Part shown: positions 1-7,600 of the stretch, one piece after another
How positions within the stretch are numbered: position 1 is the stretch's first letter
Layout of the letters: every line of letters starts with the position of its first letter
Source: Ilumatobacteraceae bacterium
Lineage (GTDB): Bacteria > Actinomycetota > Acidimicrobiia > Acidimicrobiales > Ilumatobacteraceae
Reading direction: 5' to 3'
DNA: 35,841 nt
NCBI GenBank assembly: GCA_024643255.1
Contig: JAHENF010000013.1
Location: 45,858 to 81,698, forward strand
Notes under the pieces: model-generated
Database searches by the model: none
Told to the model about the DNA's origin: nothing
What the model saw: the letters and a program-made list of their open reading frames with translations, nothing else
Translations under genes and position numbers: made by a program

Positions 1-685
1 GAAGAAGGCGGCGCCTGCGAAGAAGGCTGCTGCTGCCAAGAAGGCTCCGGCGAAGAAGGCGGCGCCTGCGAAGAAGGCTGCTGCTGCCAAGAAGGCTCCG
101 GCGAAGAAGGCGGCGCCTGCGAAGAAGGCTGCTGCTGCCAAGAAGGCTCCGGCGAAGAAGGCGGCGCCTGCGGCGAAGAAGGCTGCGCCGGTCGCGAAGA
201 AGCCGAGCCTGACGAGCATGACCCCCTCACTGCTCTCGAACGCGCAATTCGAGCGGTTCGAGATCCCGCCGCCACGTGGGAACACCAAGGACGGCATTTC
301 GTACACGAAGGACTTCGACGTCAAGTTCCTCAAGGTGCAGCGAGAGGAACTCCTCGCTCGCCGGCAGGCAGAACTCGCCCGGGCCACGCGCCTCGAGGAC
401 GAGGCGACGAGCATCATCGAAGACGGTGAGATGGGCGACGTCCAGTTCGACGACGAGGGCGGCGAAGGCGACACGATGGTCGTGCAGCGCGACCTCGACC
501 GTGTCCTGTCGACGCAGGCTCGTCAAACCATCCTCGACATCGACGCTGCGCTCGCCCGGATCGAACTGGGAACGTACGGTTACTCGGTGATCTCGGGGAT
601 GCCGATTCCTCGCGAGCGCCTCGAAGCGATTCCCGAGACCACGGTGCTTGCTGCCGAGAAGGTCAGCGGCGTCGGTCCGCGCTGA
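1..685 (+). CDS. DksA/TraR-like protein with Lys/Ala-rich repeat tail, 5'-truncated
   Basis: The frame is already open at base 2 and runs to TGA at 683-685, giving about 227 visible residues; the start lies outside the window. Visible residues 1-70 are a low-complexity tail of Lys-Lys pairs in Ala/Pro, like the basic tails of histone-H1-like and mycobacterial HupB proteins. After residue 73 there is a charged helical region and then a DksA/TraR-like end, with GTYG at 190-193 followed by PIPRERLEAIP. In canonical DksA/TraR proteins this part is a four-cysteine zinc finger. Here the first pair is Ser195 and Ser198, the second pair is also absent, and no cysteine exists anywhere in the visible protein. 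DksA-family proteins bind RNA polymerase through its secondary channel; the tail suggests nucleic-acid binding. Both roles are inferred. lspA starts 5 nt downstream, so the two are probably co-transcribed. Confidence 0.75.
   Translation, partial: KKAAPAKKAAAAKKAPAKKAAPAKKAAAAKKAPAKKAAPAKKAAAAKKAPAKKAAPAAKKAAPVAKKPSLTSMTPSLLSNAQFERFEIPPPRGNTKDGISYTKDFDVKFLKVQREELLARRQAELARATRLEDEATSIIEDGEMGDVQFDDEGGEGDTMVVQRDLDRVLSTQARQTILDIDAALARIELGTYGYSVISGMPIPRERLEAIPETTVLAAEKVSGVGPR
2..172 (+). repeat. 51-bp perfect tandem repeat, three units plus partial fourth
   Basis: Units at 2-52, 53-103 and 104-154 are identical by eye. A fourth copies the first 18 bases (155-172) before diverging. Each unit is 17 codons, so copy-number change keeps the reading frame. 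Each encodes three Lys-Lys pairs separated by Ala/Pro. The array probably extends upstream of the window. Confidence 0.95.
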
Positions 686-690
686 TCGAG

Positions 691-1236
691 ATGCCTTCAC
701 TCGGCGCATGGCGAACCCCGTTGGCCATTGCCTCGGGTGTGGTCGTCGTCGATCAACTCGCCAAGCACTGGGCGGTCACATCGCTCGGAACCGACCGGGT
801 CGTCGAACTCGTCTGGACCCTGCAGTTCAACCTGGCGTTCAACAACGGAATGGCCTTCGGTCAGGGCCGCGGGCTCGGGCCGATCATCGGCGTCATCGCC
901 ACCATCGTGATCGTGTACCTCTTGGTGTCGCTGCGCGATCAGACGAGTCGGATCAGCACGATCGGCATGGGATTGTTGATCGGCGGGGCTGCCGGCAACC
1001 TGCTCGATCGGCTCTTTCGCGGTGAAGGCTGGCTCGATGGTGCGGTCGTCGACTTCATCGACCTGCAGTGGTTCCCGATCTTCAACCTCGCCGATGTCGC
1101 CGTCAACCTCGGAGCAGGTCTCCTGATCCTCGGCAGCGTGTTGTCGGCCCGCGCCCACCAGCGCGCCGAGGCCGACACCGCCGATCCATCGCACGACGAT
1201 TCGCAGACGGCTGCGGGGAACGAGACGATGTCATGA
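691..1236 (+). CDS. lspA: Lipoprotein signal peptidase (signal peptidase II)
   Basis: This 181-residue inner-membrane aspartic protease removes the signal peptide from prolipoproteins after lipid attachment to the +1 cysteine. Family blocks appear in order: VDQLAKHWA near the N-terminus, FNLAFNNGMAF, GNLLDR with catalytic Asp106, VVDFID, and FNLADVAVNLG with catalytic Asp135. Four hydrophobic membrane segments are evident. The C-terminus carries a polar, His/Asp-rich extension of about 30 residues. The ATG lies 5 nt after the DksA-like stop. The stop overlaps the rluD start as ATGA, so translation is probably coupled. The lspA-rluD pairing is common in bacteria and is also seen in Mycobacterium. 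The DUF3048 lipoprotein in this window would be a substrate. Confidence 0.97.
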   Translation: MPSLGAWRTPLAIASGVVVVDQLAKHWAVTSLGTDRVVELVWTLQFNLAFNNGMAFGQGRGLGPIIGVIATIVIVYLLVSLRDQTSRISTIGMGLLIGGAAGNLLDRLFRGEGWLDGAVVDFIDLQWFPIFNLADVAVNLGAGLLILGSVLSARAHQRAEADTADPSHDDSQTAAGNETMS

Positions 1237-2153
1237 TCGTCGAAGAGGTGCCTTCAGCGCTCGCAGGCGAGCGGCTCGATCGAATCGTGGCGTTGATCGG
1301 CGACCTCAGCCGCGCCGAAGCTGCCGCGACGATCGCGGCCGGTGGAGTGCGCGTCGATGACCAGCCCGCCACGTCGGGCAAGGTCAGACTCGACGAGGGT
1401 CAGAAGGTCGAGGTCGATCCCGCCGCGGTACCAGGACCGGTCCTGCCGATGTCGGACGCCACGGTCGAATTCGGTGTCGTGTACGAGGATGCCACGGTCA
1501 TCGTGGTCGACAAGCCTGCTGGGCTCGTGGTGCACCCGGGAGCCGGCAACCTCGAGGGCACACTGGTGAGCGGCCTGCTCGCTCGGTATCCCGACATCGA
1601 AGGTGTCGGTGGCGACCTGGTCCGACCCGGCATCGTGCACCGTCTCGACGCGGGCAGCTCGGGCCTGCTCGTGGTCGCGCGCACCGACGAGGCCGCCGAG
1701 CATCTCATCGACCAATTCGCGGATCACAGTGCGACTCGGCGATACGACGCCGTGGTGTGGGGTGTCCCCGACGCACCGCACGGCATCATCGACGCGCCGA
1801 TCGGGCGCGATCGCGGCGACCCCCTGAGGATGGCGGTCGTCACCGGTGGTCGGCCCGCTCGTACCGACTATCGAGTCGTCGGCACGTATTCGAGTCCGGC
1901 ACTGGTGTCACGGCTGGAATGTCGCCTCGAAACGGGTCGCACGCACCAGATTCGCGTGCACCTCTCGTCGATCAACCATCCGCTCGTCGGAGACCCCACG
2001 TATGGCCAGCGCCGCCCGATGCTGGGCCTGACGCGTCCGTTCCTACACGCCGCCGAGTTGGCGTTCGACCATCCCGCAACTGGCGAACGCGTGACGTTCA
2101 CGAGCCCGCTGGCCCCCGACCTCGCCGCCTGGCTCGCCGCCGCCGAAGTCTGA
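1233..2153 (+). CDS. rluD: RluD-family 23S rRNA pseudouridine synthase
   Basis: This 306-residue RluA-family enzyme converts uridines to pseudouridine in rRNA, typically in helix 69 of 23S rRNA for RluD. An S4 RNA-binding domain covers about residues 1-75, including the LDRIVALIGDLSRAEA segment. The catalytic domain follows, with Asp139 in the HRLD motif and a C-terminal block RLETGRTHQIRVHL followed by HPLVGDPTYG. I chose ATG 1233 because it overlaps the lspA stop as ATGA and opens directly into the S4 domain; an open frame to 1068 would only add residues from lspA's shadow. The exact uridine targets are inferred from the family. Confidence 0.95.
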   Translation: MIVEEVPSALAGERLDRIVALIGDLSRAEAAATIAAGGVRVDDQPATSGKVRLDEGQKVEVDPAAVPGPVLPMSDATVEFGVVYEDATVIVVDKPAGLVVHPGAGNLEGTLVSGLLARYPDIEGVGGDLVRPGIVHRLDAGSSGLLVVARTDEAAEHLIDQFADHSATRRYDAVVWGVPDAPHGIIDAPIGRDRGDPLRMAVVTGGRPARTDYRVVGTYSSPALVSRLECRLETGRTHQIRVHLSSINHPLVGDPTYGQRRPMLGLTRPFLHAAELAFDHPATGERVTFTSPLAPDLAAWLAAAEV

Positions 2154-2164
2154 CCCCGACGCCC

Positions 2165-2324
2165 GGCGAGGGAAGCGCCAGCGACGAGCCGGACGAGGCC
2201 GATCTCGGGTGCAACGCGACGACTCGCGGTGAGGCCGAGAGGGAAGTACGGCGAGGGAAGCGCCAGCGACGAGCCGGACGAGGCCGATCTCGGTCGCAAC
2301 GCGACGACTCGCGGTGAGGCCGAG
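2165..2324. repeat. Duplicated 75-bp intergenic element
   Basis: Two direct copies lie at 2165-2239 and 2250-2324, with a 10-bp spacer and, by eye, only two adjacent mismatches between them. They fill the gap between the convergent rluD and Rrf2 genes (2154-2330). I see no start codon with translation signals and no strong hairpin with a T-tract; the only self-complementarity seen is a short CTCG/CGAG stem near the 3' end of each copy. It resembles a dispersed intergenic repeat, but dispersal cannot be tested within this window. Confidence 0.85.
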
Positions 2325-2330
2325 CAGGTC

Positions 2331-2765
2331 TTACGGCCAGGGGGCGTCGCCGCGGGCGATGTCGGCGATGCCGGCGAGGGTGAATCCCTCGAGGTAGGTG
2401 CGCATGTGGTCGCCGGCCTGGTTCCAGATGCCGAGCAGGACGCACTGGCCCTCGTGGTCACAGGATCCGTCCTGATGTGGCTGACCGAAATCGCCGAGTG
2501 TGATCGGGCCGTCGACCGCCGACACGATCTCGGACAGGCGGATCTCCTCGGCGGGCCGCGCGAGGACGTAGCCGCCGCCGACGCCGCGCTTGGAGCGCAC
2601 GAGGCCGGCACCCTTGAGTGCCAGCAGGATCTGCTCGAGGTACGGCTGCGGGAGCGCAGTGCGTTCTGCGATGTCACGCACCGATGTGGGTCCGGCCTCG
2701 TCGCCGTGCAACGTCAATGACAACAAGGCCCTGCAGGCATAGTCACCGCGTGTCGAGATCCGCAC
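2331..2765 (-). CDS. Rrf2-family transcriptional regulator
   Basis: This 144-residue protein has an N-terminal winged helix: MRISTRGDYACRALLSL, then a recognition region with LPQPYLEQILLALKGAGLV and a wing KRGVGGGYVLARP. The family includes IscR, NsrR, RirA and RsrR, which sense iron-sulfur status, NO, iron or redox state through a cluster held by three cysteines. Here two cysteines occur in the sensor loop (CDHEGQC). The position preceding them that is Cys in IscR is not Cys, so cluster binding would need another ligand or would be altered. The GTG start at 2765 is supported by a TAGGGT hexamer 6 nt upstream. Divergent from the phosphodiesterase gene. The target genes are not evident. Confidence 0.93.
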   Translation of the reverse strand: MRISTRGDYACRALLSLTLHGDEAGPTSVRDIAERTALPQPYLEQILLALKGAGLVRSKRGVGGGYVLARPAEEIRLSEIVSAVDGPITLGDFGQPHQDGSCDHEGQCVLLGIWNQAGDHMRTYLEGFTLAGIADIARGDAPWP

Positions 2766-2771
2766 ACCGCC

Positions 2772-2777
2772 ACCCTA
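2772..2777 (-). promoter_or_regulatory. Leaderless-type -10 element for the Rrf2 gene
   Basis: TAGGGT on the minus strand lies 6 nt before GTG 2765. An inverted repeat, CCAC 2770-2773 and GTGG 2782-2785, brackets it and could be an autoregulatory operator; that part is speculative. Confidence 0.55.
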
Positions 2778-2849
2778 TTCAGTGGTCGGGGCCCCAGATG
2801 GTTTCCGTAGCGCTTGTCGTCGGTGTGTGCGACGTGGTGGACTGCGTGG

Positions 2850-3962
2850 GTGACACCTGGCGGCCCGATCATTCCGGACTACGCCGGTGCCAACGTCCGC
2901 GGGATCGTCCCGGCGCTGCTCGGGCCGTCGTCGTGGACATCGGGCCTCCCGGAGTGGATGCCTGCGTGCGTGGCCGAGGCCCGCAGCGTGGTGCTGTTGG
3001 TGCTCGATGGTCTCGGCTGGGATCAACTCCACGATCACCGTGAGCTGCTGCCGACGGTGGCGTCGATGGTCGGCGGACCCATTCACACGGTCGCTCCGAC
3101 GACGACGGCGACGGCGCTCACCTCGATCACGACGGGACTCACCCCGGCCGAGCACGGCTTGATCGGCTACCGCATCGTCCTCGGTGGCGAAATCGTGAAC
3201 ATCCTTCGTTGGTGCGTGGGCGATCAGCCGGTGCGCCGGTCGCATCCACCGCACGAGGTCCAGCCCTTCGATCCATTTCTGGGCCGGACCGTCCCGGTGG
3301 TCAGCCCGGCCGAGCTGCAGAACTCGGCGTTCAGCGAGGCGCACCTTCGCGGGTGCACCCCCGTCGGCTGGCGAGCAGCATCGTCGATCGCCGTCGAGGC
3401 TCGTCGGCAGGTCGAAGCAGGCGAGCGGCTCGTCTACTGCTACTACGGCGGGATCGACAAGATTGCGCACGAGCGCGGATTCGGGCCGTACTACGAGGCC
3501 GAGCTGCGCGCCGCCGATGCGCTCGTCGCCGATCTGCTCGCGGCGCTGCCGACGGGTACGACGCTGCTCGTCACCGCGGATCACGGCCAGGTGCACGTCG
3601 GTGATCACATCGTGACCCCCTCTGTGGAGTTGCTGGCGAACGTGACGCTGCAATCCGGCGAGGGACGCTTCCGTTGGCTGCATGCCGTCAAAGGAGCGGT
3701 CGACGACGTGGTGGCAGTTGCCCGCGCCGAGGTCGGTCACTGCGCGTGGGTGGCCACCCGCGAACAGATGCTCGATGAGCACTGGTTCGGGCCGACGATG
3801 GCACCCGCCGTACGCTCACGTCTCGGCGATGTCGCACTCGTCGCGTTCGAACCCGTGAGCTTTCACGATCCAGCTGATTCCGGCCCCTTCGAACTCGTGT
3901 GCCGGCATGGCTCACTCACCTCCGCCGAGGTCAACGTCCCGCTCGTCGGGGCGTCCGCCTGA
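2850..3962 (+). CDS. Alkaline-phosphatase-superfamily phosphodiesterase/nucleotide pyrophosphatase
   Basis: This protein of about 370 residues belongs to the type I phosphodiesterase/nucleotide pyrophosphatase branch of the alkaline phosphatase superfamily, metal-dependent hydrolases of phosphodiesters or nucleotides. Visible motifs are VVLLVLDGLGWDQL (metal-binding Asp), PTTTATALTSITTGL (nucleophilic Thr region), YYGGIDKIAHE (metal-binding Asp/His) and VTADHGQVHVGDH (distal metal ligands). There is no signal peptide, so it is probably cytoplasmic. The start is uncertain. GTG 2850 gives MTPGGPIIPDYAG, which suits the N-termini of actinobacterial homologues as I recall them; TTG 2814 and GTG 2823 are also in frame, with a stop just upstream at 2808-2810. 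The substrate is unknown. Confidence 0.85.
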   Translation: MTPGGPIIPDYAGANVRGIVPALLGPSSWTSGLPEWMPACVAEARSVVLLVLDGLGWDQLHDHRELLPTVASMVGGPIHTVAPTTTATALTSITTGLTPAEHGLIGYRIVLGGEIVNILRWCVGDQPVRRSHPPHEVQPFDPFLGRTVPVVSPAELQNSAFSEAHLRGCTPVGWRAASSIAVEARRQVEAGERLVYCYYGGIDKIAHERGFGPYYEAELRAADALVADLLAALPTGTTLLVTADHGQVHVGDHIVTPSVELLANVTLQSGEGRFRWLHAVKGAVDDVVAVARAEVGHCAWVATREQMLDEHWFGPTMAPAVRSRLGDVALVAFEPVSFHDPADSGPFELVCRHGSLTSAEVNVPLVGASA

Positions 3963-3968
3963 TCCAGC

Positions 3969-3976
3969 GAGAAAGA
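3969..3976 (+). promoter_or_regulatory. Shine-Dalgarno-like site for bpa
   Basis: GAGAAAGA lies 5 nt before ATG 3982. It favours this start over ATG 3907, which lies inside the upstream gene. Confidence 0.55.
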
Positions 3977-3981
3977 CACAC

Positions 3982-4464
3982 ATGAACGACACCTCCGGTG
4001 CAGAGCCGATCACGCCCGACGAAGTGACCCCGAGCGCTCCCGATCGCGAGCCGGAGGAGATGGTGACGTCGCCCGCGAAGGTGATGCGCATCGGGTCGAT
4101 GGTGAAGCAGCTGCTGGAGGAGGTTCGGGGATCATCCCTCGACGAGGCTTCCCGCGAGCGCTTGGCGGAGATCTACGATCGGTCGATCACCGAACTCGCC
4201 GAGGCGCTGTCGCCCGACTTGCAGGACGAGCTGCGGAGTCTGACACTGCCCTTCGACGAGGGCGAGGTGCCCAGCGAATCCGAGCTGCGCGTCGCCAAGG
4301 CGCAGTTGGTCGGATGGCTCGAAGGTCTCTTCCATGGCATCCAGGCCACGCTGATGGCCCAACAGTTCGCCGCGCGGCAACAGCTCCAGGAGATGCGTCA
4401 GCTCCCCGGAGCGCCACAGATGCCCCCGCCCCAAGAAGGTGACCGCCCCGGCACCTACCTCTAG
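3982..4464 (+). CDS. bpa: Bacterial proteasome activator Bpa/PafE
   Basis: This 160-residue protein matches the actinobacterial proteasome activator family (DUF2587; Bpa/PafE, Rv3780 in M. tuberculosis). Family landmarks are VMRIGSMVKQLLEEVRG (about 34-50), LDEASRERLAEIYDRSI, LTLPFDEGEVPSESELRVAK and the very conserved AQLVGWLEGLFHGIQ (107-121). Bpa forms ATP-independent rings that open the 20S proteasome gate for unfolded proteins and docks through its C-terminal tail. In M. tuberculosis the tail is GQYL; here it is GTYL, so the terminal Tyr-Leu is kept. Its presence predicts a 20S proteasome elsewhere in the genome. The start at ATG 3982 follows an SD-like site and removes an implausible N-terminal stretch. 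It begins 19 nt after the phosphodiesterase stop, suggesting an operon. Confidence 0.95.
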   Translation: MNDTSGAEPITPDEVTPSAPDREPEEMVTSPAKVMRIGSMVKQLLEEVRGSSLDEASRERLAEIYDRSITELAEALSPDLQDELRSLTLPFDEGEVPSESELRVAKAQLVGWLEGLFHGIQATLMAQQFAARQQLQEMRQLPGAPQMPPPQEGDRPGTYL

Positions 4465-4557
4465 CCGCAGCGACCCCAACAGGAACCGGTCCCGGATCCG
4501 CTGAGTGGCATTGCAGGTCGGCGAACGCGCCGGGGGAGTACCAGTGAACGGGTGGCG

Positions 4558-4608
4558 CCGGGGCAGTGGAGGGACCGGCCGAAGGCCGCACGCCCTCCAC
4601 TGTGCCGG
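4558..4608 (+). terminator. Long hairpin between bpa and dnaE
   Basis: A perfect 10-bp stem (CAGTGGAGGG 4564-4573 with CCCTCCACTG 4593-4602) encloses a second hairpin, CGGCC 4576-4580 with GGCCG 4584-4588 and a GAA loop. Beyond a 2x2 internal mismatch, CCGG 4558-4561 can pair with 4605-4608. A small CCCGT/ACGGG hairpin follows at 4617-4628. There is no T-tract, so it is either a U-less actinobacterial terminator for bpa or an RNA structure in a dnaE leader. The rest of the 218-bp gap shows nothing else clear. Confidence 0.5.
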
Positions 4609-4682
4609 TGACAGGACCCGTGAACGGGAATCGCGCGCTACTGTCGACGAAACCACATTCGCGTAATTCAAGACTGAGATCC

Positions 4683-7600
4683 GTGACCGATTCCTTCACC
4701 CACCTCCACGTCCACACGGAGTTCTCGATGCTCGACGGGGCGGCGAGGTTGGACGAGCTGGTGGCCAAGGCCGTGCAGGACGGCATGCCGGCGATCGGGA
4801 TGACCGACCACGGCAACATGTACGGCACGTTGGACTTCTACAAGGAGTGCAACAAGCAGGGGATCAAGCCGATCATCGGCACCGAGGCGTACATGGCCTA
4901 CGACAGCCGCACCGAGCGCCCGACGCGGCGTGGGCGCATCGACGACTCCGGCGGCGACACCGAGGGTGGCAAGAAGCTCTACTACCACCTGACGCTGCTC
5001 GCTGAGAACCAGACCGGCTACAAGAACCTGATCCAGCTGTCGAGCCTCGCGTTCATGGAGGGCTACTACTACAAGCCCCGGATGGACTGGGAGCTGCTCG
5101 AGAAGTACTCCGACGGTCTGATCGCCACGACGGGCTGCCTCGGCGGCCAGGTGCTTCAGGCCCTGCTCAACGGCGACGAGAAGGGAGCGATCGAGAAGGC
5201 GGCACGTCTCCAGGACATCTTCGGGCGCGACAATCTGTTCGTCGAGCTGCAGGATCACGGGCTCCAGGCCCAACGCGACACCAACCCGCAGTTGATCGAG
5301 ATCGCGAAGAAGATCGGCGCACCGCTGCTCGCGACGAACGACAGCCACTACACGCACCAGGAGGACCACGAGTCCCACGATGCGCTGTTGTGCGTGCAGA
5401 CCGGGGCACTGCTCTCCGATGCGAAGCGGTTCAAGTTCGAGGGCAGCGAGCACTACCTGAAGTCACCCGCCGAGATGCGCTATCTCTTCCGCGAGGTTCC
5501 CTCGGCATGCGACAACACGCTCTGGATCGCCGAGCGCGCCGATCTCGAGATCGAGTTCGGCAACCCACTGCTCCCGGAGTTCCCTGTTCCCGACGGCTTC
5601 GAGAGCGACTCGGAGTACCTCCGTCACCTCACCTACGAGGGTGCCCGCAAGCGCTGGGGCGACAATCTCTCCGCCGACGTCGAGGAACGGCTCGCGTACG
5701 AGCTCAAGACCATCAACGACATGGGCTTTGCGTCGTACTTCCTCATCACCTGGGATCTGATCAAGCACGCACGCGACTCGCGGATTCGTGTCGGGCCAGG
5801 GCGCGGTTCGGCGGCTGGATGCGCGGTGGCGTACTGCCTGTGGATCACCGATCTCGACCCGATCAAGTACGACCTGCTGTTCGAGCGGTTCCTCAATCCG
5901 AGCCGCATCTCGATGCCCGACATCGACATGGACTTCGACTCTCGTTACCGAGACGAGATGATCCGCTACGCCGCCGAGCGCTACGGACGCGATCATGTCG
6001 CGCAGATCATCACATTCGGCACGATCAAGGCGCGCAATGCGGTGCGCGATGCTGCCCGTGTGCTCGGCTATCCCTACGGAGTCGGCGACAAACTCGCCAA
6101 GGCGATGCCGCCGATGGTGATGGGGCGTGACACGCCGCTCAAGTACTGCTTCGAGCAGAGCCCGAAGTACGCCGACGGGTACAAGGCTGCCGCTGACCTG
6201 CGAGCGATGTACGACACCGACGACGACCTCAAGCGGATCATCGACGTCGCCAGAGGCCTCGAAGGATTGAAGCGCTCCGACGGCATCCACGCCGCAGCCG
6301 TGGTGATCACCAAGGATCCCGTCACCGACTACGTCCCGATCCAGCGCAAGCCCGAATCCGGGCAGGATCCCGCCGACGCCCCGGTCGTCACGCAGTACGA
6401 AATGCACGGCGTCGAAGATCTCGGGCTGCTGAAGATGGACTTCCTCGGCCTGCGCAACCTCGATGTGATCACCGACGCCGAGGAGATGATTCGCCGGCAG
6501 CGTGATGCGGAGTTCGTCGTCGAGGAGATCCCGATGGACGATGCCGACACCTTCGCCCTGTTGTCGCGCGGCGACACGATCGGGGTGTTCCAGCTCGAGT
6601 CGCCGCCGATGCGACAGTTGCTCAAGGCGATGGCCCCGAACAGTTTCGAGGACGTCTCGGCTGTGCTCGCGCTGTATCGGCCCGGGCCGATGAGCGTCAA
6701 CATGCATTACGACTACGCCGACCGCAAGAACGACCGCAAGCCCGTCGAGTACTTCCACGCAGACGCCGAGGAGGTGCTCCACGACACGTACGGCCTGATG
6801 ATCTATCAGGAGAGCGTGATGCGTGTTGCGCAGAAGTTCGCTGGGTACTCCCTGGCGGAGGCCGACAACCTGCGCAAGGCCTGCGGCAAGAAGATCCGTG
6901 AGTTGATGGCCAAGGAGCGCGATGCCTTCGAGGCGGGCGTCGAGCGCACGGGCTACGGCAAAGACCTCGGTCCACAGCTGTTCGACATCATCGAGAAGTT
7001 CGCCGACTACGCGTTCAACAAGAGCCACACGTTCGGATACGGGCTGATCACCTACCAGACGGCCTACCTCAAGGCGCACTACCCGGTCGAGTACATCGCC
7101 TGTCTCCTGACCAGTGTCAAGAACAACCTCGACAAGGCCGCGATCTATCTCAGCGACTGCCGGTCGATGGGCATCAAGGTGCTGCCACCCGACGTCAATC
7201 GGTCGATGTCGAACTTCGGGGCCCTGTCGCCTACCGAGTTGCCGCCGGGTGTGACGTTGTCGGTGGGCAGTCCCGGAGCGATCACCTTCGGGCTGTCGGC
7301 GGTGCGCAACGTGGGCGAGGCGCTCGTGGAACTGCTGATCGCCGAACGTGAGGAGAACGGCCAGTTCACGAGCTTCCACGACTTCGTCGAGCGGGTCCCC
7401 GAGCCCGTGTTGAACAAGCGCACCATCGAGTCACTGATCAAGGGCGGTGCGTTCGACACGCTCGGCCATCAGCGTCGTGGACTGCTCACCGTGTTCGAGC
7501 ACATCATCGACACGACGGTGAAGCGTCGCCGAGAGCGCGAAAAGGGCGTGATGAGCCTGTTCGGTGATTGGGGTGGAGACGACGACGAGTCCGGCGGCGG

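Noticed and set aside
1-190. CRISPR-like array at the window start
   Set aside because: Repeats are directly adjacent without spacers and encode a continuous Lys/Ala peptide in frame with a real gene.
2154-2330. Small protein genes within the duplicated element
   Set aside because: Open frames cross it on both strands, but they lack start signals and simply reflect the repeated G+C-rich sequence.
4540-4682. Riboswitch upstream of dnaE
   Set aside because: A nested hairpin is present, but no known riboswitch core or ligand-pathway link is visible; it is kept only as a hairpin.
5463-7379. A 638-codon minus-strand open frame within dnaE
   Set aside because: It mirrors dnaE codon structure and has no recognisable domain.
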